From Harmothoe impar (lineage: Eukaryota > Annelida > Polychaeta > Phyllodocida > Polynoidae), in the NCBI GenBank assembly GCA_947462335.1, contig OX381705.1, positions 41,494,675 to 41,558,674 on the forward strand: a DNA stretch of 64,000 nt, in the 5' to 3' direction. The notes beneath the pieces are model-generated. The model searched no databases, was not told the DNA's origin, and saw only the letters and a list, made by a program, of their open reading frames with translations. The position numbers were made by a program, and so were the translations under genes. This document shows positions 11,601 through 23,981 of the stretch, piece by piece. The first letter of the stretch is position 1; each line of letters opens with the position of its first letter.

Positions 11601-14550
11601 CCGATAATCCCGCCGCGCCGCCAGATCGATGGCCACGTGACAAAGACGCGAGACTGTGCGAGAATTGGCGGTAGTCGGGTCAGCCATCGATTGGTCACGT
11701 GAACGACTACAACCAATGGGGTGTGAGTATGAACGCGAGGCTGGGGACGACAATAGAAAAGCCCTCAATGCAGCCTAGCTAAACCCCTAGCAAGCATTAC
11801 TCTTAGTTACCGGTAGACTTCCAAATTAGGACACTGATTGATTCATGTTTTTCAATAGTTTGGGACTGATCACTTCTCGGACACTGCAACTAAGTGTGGC
11901 CATGTGCAATGTAAGCCCGCTGCCGCCAGGTAGGCTGAAATGTCCAGGAGGCGCAAGCCTTGACTTGTTGTATAGTGGAAATCTCCCACAAATCCCCCCC
12001 CCCCCCCCCCCAATGTGTGAACAAGGCCGGTAGCCGAATGCACTGCCCTCTGTCTGACTGTCATTACAAATTATGCTGCGTTATTCGGACCGTCACTGAT
12101 TTCTCCCTGAATCGTCTTTCCGCTCTTCTTTACAAACTCCGGGTAAGAACAAACAACCGAGACAAGTCAACATTTGACTTTCCTCCCGCATCTTTTTCAT
12201 CGAATTTCATTTTATTTATTCCCAAGAAAGCATTCCAACTGTGCGCGCGGCTTTTCATTTTTTTCAATTCAAATCCGACTGGGAGAAAACCTAATTGATT
12301 TAGTGACGGCATCTTGGGACTGAATAAAACAACTTCCGTCTCTTCCAGCACTCCGGATCGAATCCATGAACAGATCGGTTTATTTCAGGAACGCAAGTGA
12401 AATCTTTCCAGACGACTGGCAAAGGAGGTTGTTGGTCGTCTGCCCGGCGCCCAGCGGCCACTTCCCTATGTCATACGCGTGTTCTGGGTACCAGCGAATT
12501 AATCTGCGGCCTGGCTAACGACCCGCGGGAAACCAGCTCGGGCTGACAGTAGCAGCAGCGTCAAGAGGCTGCGGACCAACACAATAATTGTTCTAGAAGG
12601 AATTCCTTCTGCCTGCCCTCGTCGTCAGGACAGGGGGCGCCTCGCCATGCCTCCTCTCTACCCATGCAGTATTCCCAGCGTAGACGATTCGTCAACATCC
12701 GCTGGGAATGAGCGTTTTATGTCAGGCTGAGCTAAAATCGGGACTAAAATACCATTGTGCGATAACATATCGTGCATACCTGTATTGATGACGTTATCAC
12801 ACTGACAAAACGATTGGTGCGTTAACATTTATTGTTGAATAGGCTACACATGAGAGCGTTGTTTCTGAGCCGGGATTTGATGCACCATTTGTCTCCAAAA
12901 CGGCTTCTTAAGTTACTATCAGTTACCAGCTATGGCTACTCTGTGCAGAGCTGGAATTCTTATAAACACCACAGTGAGATCAACTCAAGGCAACCCGACG
13001 CGATGGCTGCAAAACAAAGCCGACCCTATCGGCCCCACAACCATTTAATTTACTTTTAACGAATATCAAATATGTGGTCAATATATTTACAGGTAAGATC
13101 CACACACTCTGAAATCTGCAACATGACCTCAGTGGCCGAATTTATTGTCTCACTTCAGGAACTAGCTTTTAAATGGAAACATCTTATCATTTCTTGATAT
13201 TCCTATATAGTGACTGCACCAACCATGAGGAACAGGATGTATTCGTTTTTAAATCTAATTTTCTTAACCCCCATACATCCCCTTCCAAGTTGGAAGTCAT
13301 TTAATTAGCTTAGATTAACATTGCAGTCCTATATAGGTACTATCTGGATACAAAAGCATGCTCAGGGGGAATATACAAATTCGCTGCATTGAATTTGGCC
13401 ATTGTGAAAGTTTTTAGAGAAAAAAAAGATGGCTGCCAGGGGTAAATAAATACAGTTTGAAATAAGGGTGCCGCCCATCCTAATTAGCTAGTGAACATAC
13501 GCAGTGACAGAAACGATCTCGGCTCTAGTTTAATATTTTGGCCACTAGGCTTCTTGTATAGGTATACTGTGTTGTAGTAGTCAAATGGTATTTCCTCGAC
13601 CCGTATACTACACCCCCAAAAATACATGATAGCATTTCGCTAACGGGCCAATGAGCGCGGGCCTACTAGTTTCTATTCTCTTTGAGAGATGAATGATGGT
13701 TGTTTGGTTGCCCCCGGTGGACGGGATATGGGATAGGGCATTCCGACAGAGCCAGACCGAATGGAGCGCCTCTAGCCGCCGATCATAACTCGAAGCCACC
13801 TTGGGGGCAGCCCCCTATCCTATTCCTTCACAACATGGTTCATCATATCCTCGCGAGGGGCGCTTGACTCACGGCAGACATCTATAGTCGAGCGTTATAT
13901 TAGACTGTACTTTCAATCTCGTTTATTATCACATGGTAACATAACTCTGGACATTCCCTATACATATACACTCTTCTCATTTTACCTGTCTCTCCTTTTT
14001 TAATCATCTCTGACGCTAGATCAATACTGTATAATACGATGCTTTCGTATGGGCCCTATACTAATCCTGTAGATCAAGTGAAGCTCGTGCTACTTTGTAT
14101 ACACACATGTAGTATTATCATCTAGCCTTTGATAAAGACTGTAGGCCTACATGTATAATCTGATTAATACAATTTGATTATAGATATCTGTATTACAGCA
14201 ATGGCATGCAAGCAAATTCTGCCTGCTACATACATTCTGATATGTATCTAGAGATGGGCTCTTGGGTGTTCCATCAGGACTTTAAAGATTAAGGTACTCG
14301 GGCAAAGTAGACATTAAAACCGCGTGGCAGCAGCACCAGTCTTGCATAGGTGGTCAGTGGATTCCTTACCCCACAAATTTACCCTTAACCCTAAAACCTA
14401 TACAGCCATAAGGGCACACCACGAGACACTATGCACAAAAATGGCATGAAAGGACAGAGTATATCAGTCCAATATTTATAGTGTGCTCGTATAGTTGTCC
14501 ATATATTGCTGTAAATGGAAATGTGTGCTCCACTCGAGTGTGTTTGTAGT
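8663..14550. other. Unassigned non-coding stretch
   Basis: No convincing gene or transposon was found. It includes AT-rich DNA around 9120-9420 and a 19-base cytosine run at 11,994-12,012. The open frames here are at most about 146 residues and carry no motif I recognise. Confidence 0.45.
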
Positions 14551-14562
14551 CTAAGGGCATTT

Positions 14563-15126
14563 GTAGCCTAAAGTTAAGTATTGAAGTATTGAAAATTTTA
14601 TTGATCACATCTCCTCAGTGAGGAGTTTTTCAATGAACAATTATGAGACGATACAAAGTCAATAAATATGTCATATGTCCATAAAGTAGGTTCATATAAT
14701 CAGTTCACGTAGCGTCTCAGTTCAACACCGCAAATTAATTAGAGTGGATGACATGACAATACAATGAAGTATTTTATAGAGATGATGATGAGGGGTGTTG
14801 GAGGGAATAGAATAGTACTCCTTTTCACGGCAGGTGTTCAGGTCAGTAGTGTTTATGAGTTCAGGGCGGTTTTTCGCCCCATTTCTCTCTGGTTTTCTGC
14901 TTGAAGTCATTTTTGTCTTCCAGTTTCTGGATTTCATGGTCAAGTTGGTTCCACAAGTTCACCCCGCGGTAGTACAGGCCTTTTTGGTAGAAAGCAGTAT
15001 GCGCTACTCTTTCTGGGAATTTCAGCTTCAGATCTCCTCTTGTTCTGGAGTTGAGATTTCTAGTTGCATGTCCTCTTTTTGAGAGCTTCCACATATGTTG
15101 AGCTAGTTGACAATGACAGTTGTGGC
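14563..15126 (-). mobile_element. 5'-truncated LINE (non-LTR retrotransposon) 3' end
   Basis: On the minus strand, 14,861-15,126 encodes the conserved C-terminal tail of LINE ORF2 proteins: TRGDLKLKFPER, then GLYYRGVNLWNQLDHEIQ, then DFKQKTRE. This is the R-G-D-L / G-x-x-L-W-N-x-L / F-K signature seen downstream of the reverse transcriptase in CR1/Jockey-like elements. The reading shifts frame near 14,870 (14,722-14,943 continues in another frame). The 3' end has AATAAA and a TTCAATAC-type 8-bp tail repeat. CTAAGGGCATTT flanks both sides (14,551-14,562 and 15,127-15,138), a 12-bp target duplication. The reverse transcriptase and endonuclease are missing. Confidence 0.7.
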
Positions 15127-15138
15127 CTAAGGGCATTT

Positions 15139-16438
15139 ACGGTCTAATATAATTAAGGGATTCTAATGCCAATTTTGTGGCATGGTGTCCCGTGGTGTGC
15201 CCTTATGCCTCAGAGGGATACCCTTTTGAGGATTAGGGGCCAAGTTGTGGCGAAAGGACCCCATGTGGTCCCCCCTCCAGCGGGCACTGGGCGTCTGGCA
15301 TGGATTGCCGTGTTGGTGGGATTGGTTATTTATGATAATGCACCGGTGTGGTCTCTGTAGCCGTACCTAGCCCTCAGACCTCACTATACTCTCTCTCCCT
15401 CCCACCCCCTTTCCCTCGCCCAACTTCCACCATGGGAGGGACATTCATAATCCTCCACGCTGTACGACCCAGGCCTATAATTAACCTGGGATCACGGCGA
15501 GGGCGGCCTAGAAATGCACCGGCCTCATAAATTTGTCGTCGACCGGGCCTGGAGGCGCGGGAATCCGACCAGTGGACAAAGGACGTCTGAGATAAGCAGG
15601 CGGACCCACTCAAGGTGAGATAAATCAGAACGGACCGCTACTGGAGGGGGAAATGGGCGCAGAGCAAGGAATAAGGCCAATGGATAAATAGAAAACGCTA
15701 GGGGGGAAGCCACCAAGCCAAAGCTGCCCAGGACAAAGGTTCGGGCGGGTGAAAAAAAGTTTCATTTCCAAATAAGAACAAGAACCGTTCGTGGGGTGTT
15801 TTTCTGCTATGGTACTGGCTTCAAAGCTGCCCGAATTGAACCACGAAAAAGGGTGAGAATTGGGCGAAGCGGTATGTGCCACAAAGCCTGATTGTCTAGT
15901 CGGGGATCTGCCTGTGGGAAGACGCTGGCTGTTGATGACAATAGGGAAGCAATTAGGCAGCTCTGGCTGGGAGGACATCAGAGGAATGTCTACGTGGAGG
16001 CTGGTGTGGTGGGTATTAATTGTTACAAATTACCCAGCGACGGCCTGTGTGGCCACAATGGATGGGGGCGTGAGGCCATACCGCTACCAGCTGTTCGGGT
16101 GGAGAATCCGCACAGATCATCCTCTGTATGCAGACCCTAAACCTCAGCCATATCCATGTATTGATCATATAGATGTACACAATGTACATCAGTTACAGTG
16201 TGTTTATATTGCAGACACATCGATAGCCAAATTGGTAGCTCCTGCAAGGATGCACCTATCTACTAAATCACTGTCACGTGACAGGAAAATGCTTTTTGAC
16301 ACAAATAAACAGGATTTATTTTAGTGGGTATATGACAACGGAAATGAAGGCAGGTTTACTGATTTTCATGTACTCTTGGATGTAATGTGATAATTTAGCG
16401 TGGACGGTCATTTTTCTATGTCAAGTTTGTTGTATATA
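15139..16438. other. Unassigned stretch with one anonymous 154-residue open frame
   Basis: The plus-strand frame 15,860-16,324 (154 residues) is the longest here. I recognise no domain, signal peptide or splice structure in it, and it overlaps comparable frames. I treat it as probably non-coding. Confidence 0.35.
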
Positions 16439-17265
16439 CACTGTAAGAAGTAAGTACTGTACACCTACAGCAAATGTTGCTGGCAACTTTTGTTCCAGTA
16501 GATTTTGCTGTAGGTGTACAGCAACTGACTTGCTGTAAATTTACAGCAACTTCTACTGTACATTACAGCAACTTCTACTGTACATCTACTGCAAAAGTTG
16601 CTGGCAACTTTTGTTCCAGTAGATTTTGCTGTAGGTGTACAGCAACTGGGTGCTGTAAAGTTGTAGCAACTTCTACTGTAGGTTTCATATTGTTGTTCTC
16701 ATCAATTTATATCAATTAATATGCATGCATGAAGAGTACTTTCCTGCATAATAGTTCAATCTCAGCTAGGATAATACACACTACACAAAGTAATGGTTTA
16801 ATCCTGCTTCAATACAGCTGAACCGTATGTGATACCAGCTTTTCCCCAGTACGGGCACTTAAGCATTTAACTTTTCCCACCAATGTGGTGTCTATTCTAT
16901 ACTTTTGCTGTTTTTTTGTATTATTCAACACAATTATGCAAATATCAATACACTTTATGATAACTGCATTCAGTATCTCTAATCCATTCTTATTCTATGA
17001 TGTCTTGAGAGTTTGTGAGGTTTTATTTGACTCGGGAAAGAGTTTGGTGGAATAATTAATACAGAAATGGTCTACTGCTGCCACCTAGCGGCAGAAATCT
17101 ACAGCACAATGCACTGTAAATGTACAGCAACATTGCCGGAGACCCAATTTACAGTACATAATGCTGTAATTATACAGCAAATAGTGCTGTAATACCAACT
17201 ACAGCAAACAGTGCTGTAAATGTACAGCACATTGTGCTGTTTAAATACAGTAACTTCTTACAGTG
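16439..17265. mobile_element. 827-bp MITE with CACTGTAAGAAGT ends and TA target duplication
   Basis: The left end CACTGTAAGAAGTAA at 16,439 mirrors the right end TAACTTCTTACAGTG finishing at 17,265. TA flanks both sides. Subterminal DNA is built from repeated TACAGCAACTTCTACTGTA and GCTGTAAATGTACAGCA words in both orientations. A TA duplication points to Tc1/mariner-type mobilisation. No transposase frame is present, so the element is non-autonomous. A shorter relative lies at 47,991-48,179. Confidence 0.75.
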
Positions 17266-17793
17266 TACTGCTTTTGATGACGATTTTATGAACCAATATT
17301 GTCATGCTATAGCCGATGTTAGATACATGCACTTTCCTTGCATCTGCTGCCGTGTGGATTTTGAGCTAGGGATTGGCGGGAACAGATGTTGCAATAGCGA
17401 TGTTTAGATATGCCCACTTGTAACGTGTACGGTAACGTCTAGCCCATCCTCTTGCATTGCTGTAGACGTACACGTTGCCGTACACGTCGTGATCTAAACC
17501 TCGCTAATATGTCCACGATCTCTGGTCAATTTGCAACAGAAAATGTCATTATTATGATATTATGGTCCCAGATCGTAACAGATTCATCTTCCCGTTGTAG
17601 TTACAACTGTTGCGATTTGGAGGACTGTCCCCAAATCGCAACATATTCCAAAATTGCATCAATTTTCGAGGATAAATTGAATCGTGGGATTTGAGCTGAA
17701 TTCACTGAAATGTATTATTGTATCTAGAAACATCGTTGCAAGATTTACAAATGCATTTTAATGAAAATTACCCATAGCCCTCACCAACACACA
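17266..17793. other. Unassigned non-coding stretch
   Basis: Nothing recognisable. The 80-residue open frame at 17,452-17,694 carries no known motif. Confidence 0.4.
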
Positions 17794-17900
17794 CAGAAAA
17801 GTGAGAGTCATTGTCGCTAAAACTACCCTCACCTGAGGTTCAGGCACTGCCTGACTCTCAGGTGAGGGTAGTTTTAGCGACAATGACTCTCACTTTTCTG
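17794..17900. repeat. Perfect inverted repeat, 44-bp arms, 19-bp loop
   Basis: The left arm 17,794-17,837 (starting CAGAAAAGTGAGAGTCATTG, ending CCTCACCTGAG) is the exact reverse complement of the right arm 17,857-17,900. The 19-bp spacer is itself partly self-complementary (CAGGCACTGCCTG). A transcript would form a long perfect hairpin. It may be a very young MITE, but no clear target duplication flanks it. A small structured RNA precursor is possible, though no supporting evidence is seen. Confidence 0.85.
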
Positions 17901-19960
17901 AGGGTGAAGTCATGCCCTAGTCATGGAAAATAGCAGTGTTGCTTCACTATATCCTCCTCTGTCCCCATATTCTTTGATTGTTACTCCCCATCCCAAGCCC
18001 AAGCCCTCCAACTCGTTCTTATTCCCATTTCCATTCTTTTCTCCCCGCCCAACCTCCCCACCTGACTCGCGCCTAACCCCCTCGACCCCAGCCACCTGGT
18101 TCAGGAGATAAGACGCCAGACCATTAGAAGCCCGTCCTCCCCACCAGCACCGCCCCATACGTTTTCATCTTTCCAATTTGTTGTCTACATAACGCAAACA
18201 ATTATGATGCCGTCTTGGGAGGCGGGGAGTGGGATGGGACAAGGCGGGTCGGTATTATCTCATTACTGTTATCGCGGGGAGTCCATCGTGCAGAGTGGTT
18301 AGCGCGCAGCATCACGACCTGACAGACAAGCATGGGCTCTATGCGCACGTCCTTAGTGGAAGGGGCAGTATCTCCGTAATGAATGGGTTAATAAACACTA
18401 GAAGAAAACGGCCTCTTTAACCCTTTATGGGCAACACGCTGCTTTTAAGCTCCCACATTGTTGGCACACACTCGATCAGAACTATAAAGACTAGTTTTCT
18501 TCAGTTGTAGCTCAGATGGTTATAAACCACTTTCTCCCTCATATTATCATGCTTCCACACAAACCGCCGGTTTAACCATTCTCTACCGTCTGGTGGATAG
18601 GAGACATTTTGAATATTCACTGCTGAGTACAAGCCTAAGGAGGCAGTACTGGGACGTTTCTTGACAGCTGCACATCACTGAATAGTATAGAATCAAGAGC
18701 CTCAGAGAGGTCCAATTTGTTTTGCCCCCCCCCCTCCCCCGTTGTTAAAAAATGACCACTCCCTAAGTAAGATTCCTTACTCAAATGGCTATCTGAGAAG
18801 AGATACAGGCCTACCTATGTAGCACTGACTACTAGAAAATGGGATACATTTACGAACTGCATGAGCATTTTATTTATCCATCATAGATCAACTGACACAA
18901 TTTAATCCCTATATTATAGGGAATAAGATTTTTATAGTTGTTTCATTATGAAAAACTACATAGGCATTGATATGGGATTTACTTTAGTTCCTACAGAACA
19001 CAATGTTCGGATATAATGAATAGAGAAGTGTGATGTAAGCGGGTACTAAGGTGGTTCTACTCACCCTACTTTATTTCACCGTGGGCCCCTTTTATTGCTT
19101 CTCGTTGACTTGCTTCGTGTTGGTTTGCCGCTGGCCATATACACAGCCTCCCCACCGGCCCAGATTATCACACGGGGCGTCATTGTGTCATTAATAACCA
19201 CATAAAACATAAATGCTATTTGCGTAGACAGCATGGCGTCGACATGCTCATAGCATGCTGCCCCACTCCCGTTCTAATTACCCACGTAAATCAAGGGTCG
19301 GAAAAACCAAAGCCGTGCGTGCATACCAATTCCCGCGTTAGAGCTAGACTCTGACGAGACCCGAACTGTGTGCGCCGATTTACGGCCCGGTGTCGCGTCC
19401 GGCTGAAATATGACCTCTTGATGAATGATATCATGCAGCAACAGAAAAAAGAGATGACAAGAAATACAACCTTGGATTATTGCAGCCGACATTAGGGTAT
19501 GGAGGGTGGTTCCCATTCAGGCACTGGACGGGATGGGGTTGAAGTGAATAAAATTGATGTAGAAAAATGTCGCCTTTTTGATTGGGCGCTGAGATGTGGC
19601 CACACGACGGTAATGGCGCCTAATGAGGCATGATGGGATACTTCTGCTGGCGTAATTGTCTCCGACCGGAAGTGGGGGCCGCTGTCTGATGAGCGTGGAT
19701 ATCGGACATTTTCACGCGAGAGTTTGACACGCCGCACCCCCCACTTTTCCCTACCTGCCCTATCAGGTAGGAAGGTGCGCACGCAGGCACAACCTTGGCA
19801 CTTCCAGGGAACATCGATTTGACAACATCCACTGGTGATTATTCTTGCTATTCATTTAATGTACATCATATTGAGAAGAATCACCGTGGAAATTCCATGG
19901 TCACATATATATTTACCTTATAATGGAGCAGATAATGGTTCCTCCTTATGAACGGAACCC
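17901..19960. other. Unassigned non-coding stretch
   Basis: No gene recognised. Two short segments (about 18,285-18,320 and 18,510-18,530) resemble a tRNA A-box but have no matching B-box. Confidence 0.4.
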
Positions 19961-20206
19961 CATGTATGCATACCTGTGCCCCTACATGAGTAAAAATTGA
20001 AACGGGCGACACGGCGACACGGCCCTTTTAATAATCGACACGGGTGACACGGCCCATTTAAAAATCGACGGACACAGGCCGTTTTATTGGGCCCTACTAA
20101 TTCTATGTGAATAAAAATCGACACGATTTCACGGGCCTCTTACTAAAAATCGACACGGCGACACGGCCAGAAAACTGGGTACCCATGTAGAGGCACATAC
20201 CTATGG
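19961..20206. repeat. Small fold-back with repeated CGACACGGCGACACGGCC core
   Basis: The outer inverted repeats pair CATGTATGCATACCTGTGCC... (about 19,961-19,991) with ...CATGTAGAGGCACATACC (about 20,180-20,206). Between them AAAAATCGACACGG-type units recur about five times, in the same orientation and with decay. It is probably a degenerate non-autonomous element. No target duplication was identified. Confidence 0.45.
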
Positions 20207-21137
20207 ACACGATTCTCTCACACATGTATGACAGGTAAATGCCTTGTACCGATACGTTGTCCTCGACAAGGGCAGTGGTCGGTAGCATGATACCCTGGCG
20301 TCCTTGATGGACCTCTGAGTCGAACAACCCGTCCTATAGCGTTAGTAGGTGCTTCCTGCATATAGCTGGACTCCCTCCTACATCAGTTAGAACTGCATTG
20401 TTGGTCTTTCTATTACTGTGGCCACCGCTTTACGGTAGGCAACGGTCCTCCTTCACTGTGATAGTCGCCCATACATTGTGGAATCGACTTTATTAAATGC
20501 CACCCAGTAGTCATCGATTATGGCCTGATGTGGTGTGTGGATACTGGGGAGGGGTTCCATTTGGTAGTACAGGCGGTCTGTGATGGGGAGGGCGAGGGGA
20601 AGGAGGGAAGCAGTGGGAGAGACGGAGATCAGAGATTTGATGGCATCCGATATACTGGTGTTACCGACGTGAGATCTGGCAGCAATAGAGGTAGACTGCA
20701 CTCCAATAAAGCCGCCCAAGTGGCGGGCAAACAGGCGGCAGGCGCATGGGCACTTGCCGAGATGGGGTAGGGTAGTGAGTGGATCTGAGTCAATATACTG
20801 GTGGCCGTGAGCATTAGTGAGTGGATGAGAGCCGGGCAGTAATGGTATATGTATTGTAGATGTTAACACTAACACGAACATTAGTCGCTGCTGTCAACTG
20901 CTGATCTCATCAACCAGAACTTTGATGTCATTTGAGCAATCCTGCTTATATTAGATGAGTTAATATTGGTTGGGCATGTTTCTCCTGGTTGCTTAAAGAG
21001 CGATATATGTAGTTGCCTGAATAATACATCACGTGAGTGGGTCGGCTGTGTAGCTGGTCTTAGAACATGCACCTATTCCAGTAACCGGCCGATAACGGTG
21101 AGGTGCCCACATGTGCCATGCCAAAATTGCAAAAGGT
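20207..21137. other. Unassigned non-coding stretch
   Basis: No recognisable feature. A 142-residue minus-strand frame (20,453-20,881) has no known motif. Confidence 0.4.
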
Positions 21138-22980
21138 CCCAGGTAGCAATGGCATATTGGGCCAATGTCGACAATGATCGACTCCATCGCAATCATTATA
21201 CCAAGCATGGTCCATTGTAGGTAATGCATACATTGGTTCAACATACAAATTACAATGATGACCCACCCTTGGCAATTCTGATAATGGACCATTGTTGGGT
21301 TGACCGCTGGGCCAGAGCTGGTCCATGCTTGATATTGCTGATATTGACCCAGTCTTGGCTCAGTGTTGCAACATTTCAGGGTCATCATATTGTTTCTGAT
21401 GTTGGACCAACATCAATTCTAACTACACTGATCCAATATTGGCTGCAATGTCCACCAGGGTGATTCAATGTTGCCTGAAGAGTTTCAGACAGATTGGCTC
21501 TTGCTTTGCCATAATATTGGGTTATAAATGTGGTCCCCAGTGCGCTCTATTAAGTAAATTCATGGATGAAAGTCAATATCTAAAAGTGCCATTTACTGCA
21601 TGACACCACTTTGAATTTGTCAAAAGTAACTTGAAGACACCTCATGTGTGGGTAATGGAAGTTATACAAGTCCTATTAAAATGATAGTAATACAGTTTTG
21701 AATTATTTCTAACCATTTTGGGATAGAGATTAAGATGGATTAAAAAGACAGAAATGGCTTTTTCTAAACTGATGATATTTGACAGTCATGTCTTAAGTGT
21801 GCTTGCACATTCAATTATACATGTAAAATAGTGCTGTTCAATATTAGTGATTGTTGCCATGGTCCTATATTGAAAATTATATGTTGGGCCAACATATGTA
21901 CAACAAGGTTGGCCCGATGTTTCATTTCTAACCTTGGAATAATGTTAAAATATTGAAATGTTGGCCTACCACACAGAAAAAATCCAGATTCGGCAAACCC
22001 GGCACTGCCTTGTCAATTTGACAAGGAGAGGGGCTGGCAAGAAAAACCCTTCAGTAAGAAGACCCATCTAGAGCTACCTGGCATATGCCAGCCCTAAACT
22101 TGTCTAGAAGTGATTCACCATTCTCCCTGCAGGTGGCCATTACCTAGCATAAATATGTACCCTTGGGAACAAATTGATTAATTCCTGTGTTGATATAATA
22201 GTGAGTATTACAATACATATATGTTGATATGGAGGATTATGTGAAGTATCTAGGGAAAAAGTAAGATAATGTAAAGAAGGCATACTTTTGACAACATTTA
22301 AAAAATAGAGCACATGTGTAGAAGGAAGACACCTCTTTTGTGTCTTTCACCAGGGCACAAGTAGGTGCATGCACCTTATATTGGTATTATACACACAAGC
22401 CTACAGTTCATTGCTGGAGAGTAGCCTATTCTCAGTAAAGACTTGGTGATATATTATGTGAATCCTTGGTGGCAGTAGTGTATTAAATTTCACTTCTATA
22501 TGTGGTTATGTATTTAAACAAATTGATAAAATAATCTTGTCATCTGGAACCAGAACAGACTCATACATTTGAAACCCTAGACCCACCACCATTATGCAAT
22601 GATGAGCCCCAGCTGTGGCTATTCTAGGCCTGCATAAACTATCCCAGTTTGACGACCTTGACAAGTCTAGGGTCGTCTTGTGGGATGGTAACCTGGCAGG
22701 TTGTCAAGTTGACAAGTTGAAGCTAGTTGATTCTATGCTGTTCACTTAGAAGACCCTAGGGTCGTCCTGTAAGACGACCTTACAGACTCCAGAGTTGTCC
22801 ACAGTTTTTCAGTGCATTTGGCCAACATGAAATTGATATCCCTGTCTCCAAGCATGTGTCATTACTAAGCCAGCGGTCAAAGCAGCAGTGGGGCAATATC
22901 AAAATGCCAATATTGGCCCATTTTTTAGTGGTATATTGGTTCAATCATGGCCCAATGTACTTACATGTATGTTACCTGGG
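21138..22980. mobile_element. CCCAGGTA-ended element, copy 1, interrupted by a nested insertion
   Basis: It begins CCCAGGTAGCAATGGCATA and ends TGTTACCTGGG, an inverted repeat of about 11 bp, flanked by GT on both sides. The body is full of ATTGGGCCAAT and TTGGCCCA words. A second copy in the same orientation lies at 40,897-41,896 and is colinear except for the 843-bp insertion at 21,972-22,814. No transposase frame is visible in either copy. Confidence 0.75.
21972..22814 (-). mobile_element. CACTGAAAAA/CACAGAAAAA element, copy A (nested)
   Basis: It is inserted in the CCCAGGTA element. Its ends are CACAGAAAAAATCCAG and, inverted, CACTGAAAAACTGTGGAC. CA flanks both sides, and the uninterrupted sequence at 41,727 gives the empty site, so the 2-bp duplication is directly supported. 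Near its 22,814 end it holds GACGACC/AGACGAC words around CTAGGGTCGTC. Copy B lies in inverse orientation at 31,294-34,778. It is non-coding. Confidence 0.75.
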
Positions 22981-23981
22981 GTGCTTCACATCCAGGGCCC
23001 TATACCTAAAAGAATATCAGAAAAGGGTCGTCTACATAGATTTTGGGGATTAGCTGCCTATCATGACAGCGCCACCTACTACGTGCCCTTTCAGCCCAAG
23101 TATACAGTTATGTATAAGAACCTCATGACAAATCGTACACATTCATCAAAGTCGAATTTGACAATACATTAAGCAATCTCGGATAGCTTGGTGGCTTTAA
23201 TCTCAGTTGAATATTCAGCAGGATTCGTAGGAATGACTATTGAGAGCGCCATACCCACCACATGTAAACAGCCTTTATATTATAAAGACAATACCTGACA
23301 GTTATCTCGAAATGTTCTCCAATGTAAGAAGCTAGTTAATACTATCAGACATGATTAAGTCAAGTGGCATTAAGGGCCTATCAGTGGGAGGTGTGGGTGT
23401 CACTGGGGGCCGTTATAGTACCTGTGTATGGCTGTGGGTGGCTGTGAGCAGATGCCCTGAGCAGGTCTGAGATAGTCCAGCTACCCACTATTTGCCCTCA
23501 CAACACCACCCCCTGCTCCCCGAGCTGCTCCCATGCTGCTCACGTTGTGCTTGGCGGCCAAAAACTGCGGCATATCCTGGCAGGCTATTAGGCGGAGTGT
23601 GCTGGTATTTGTTGCCCAAATGAGAATCTCCGTAGCGGAATTATGGCAGTAAACATGGGCAGTGGGCACTGTGGTGAGTGCGTGGAGGGACGGTGGAGGG
23701 GGGGGGGGGTGGTATGCTGGTCACACAAAGCGTCTGGAGGTGCAAGGCCAGGCTTACCTGTTGTCTCATAACGGCCCTGTGGGGCTTTCCGCAACCCTGG
23801 TGGATGCCATGGTGCTTATGAATGAATGAGCTTCTCTTGCTGCTTTAGGAGCAGCTCTTGTTGCTACACCAATTGCTCCTGTTGCTAAGTGAGCTGCTCC
23901 TATTGTTGGACAAGGTGCTGTATAGTTGTGAACCATGTGTTTGTACTCACCTCCCCGAGGGCTATATGACAATACTATTCC
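22981..23981. other. Unassigned non-coding stretch
   Basis: No recognisable gene. It contains a 12-base guanine run (23,698-23,709) and a short run of GCTGCTCTTGTTGCT-like words around 23,825-23,915. Confidence 0.4.

Noticed and set aside
15860..16324. 154-codon plus-strand frame as a gene
   Set aside because: No motif, no splice context, overlapping frames of similar length, and composition like the surroundings.
18285..18360. tRNA gene suggested by GCAGAGTGGTTAGCGCG
   Set aside because: No B-box (GGTTCGANTCC) or acceptor-stem pairing at the expected distance.
18510..18600. tRNA gene suggested by TTGTAGCTCAGATGGTTA
   Set aside because: An A-box-like word only. The T-arm is absent and the cloverleaf cannot be drawn.
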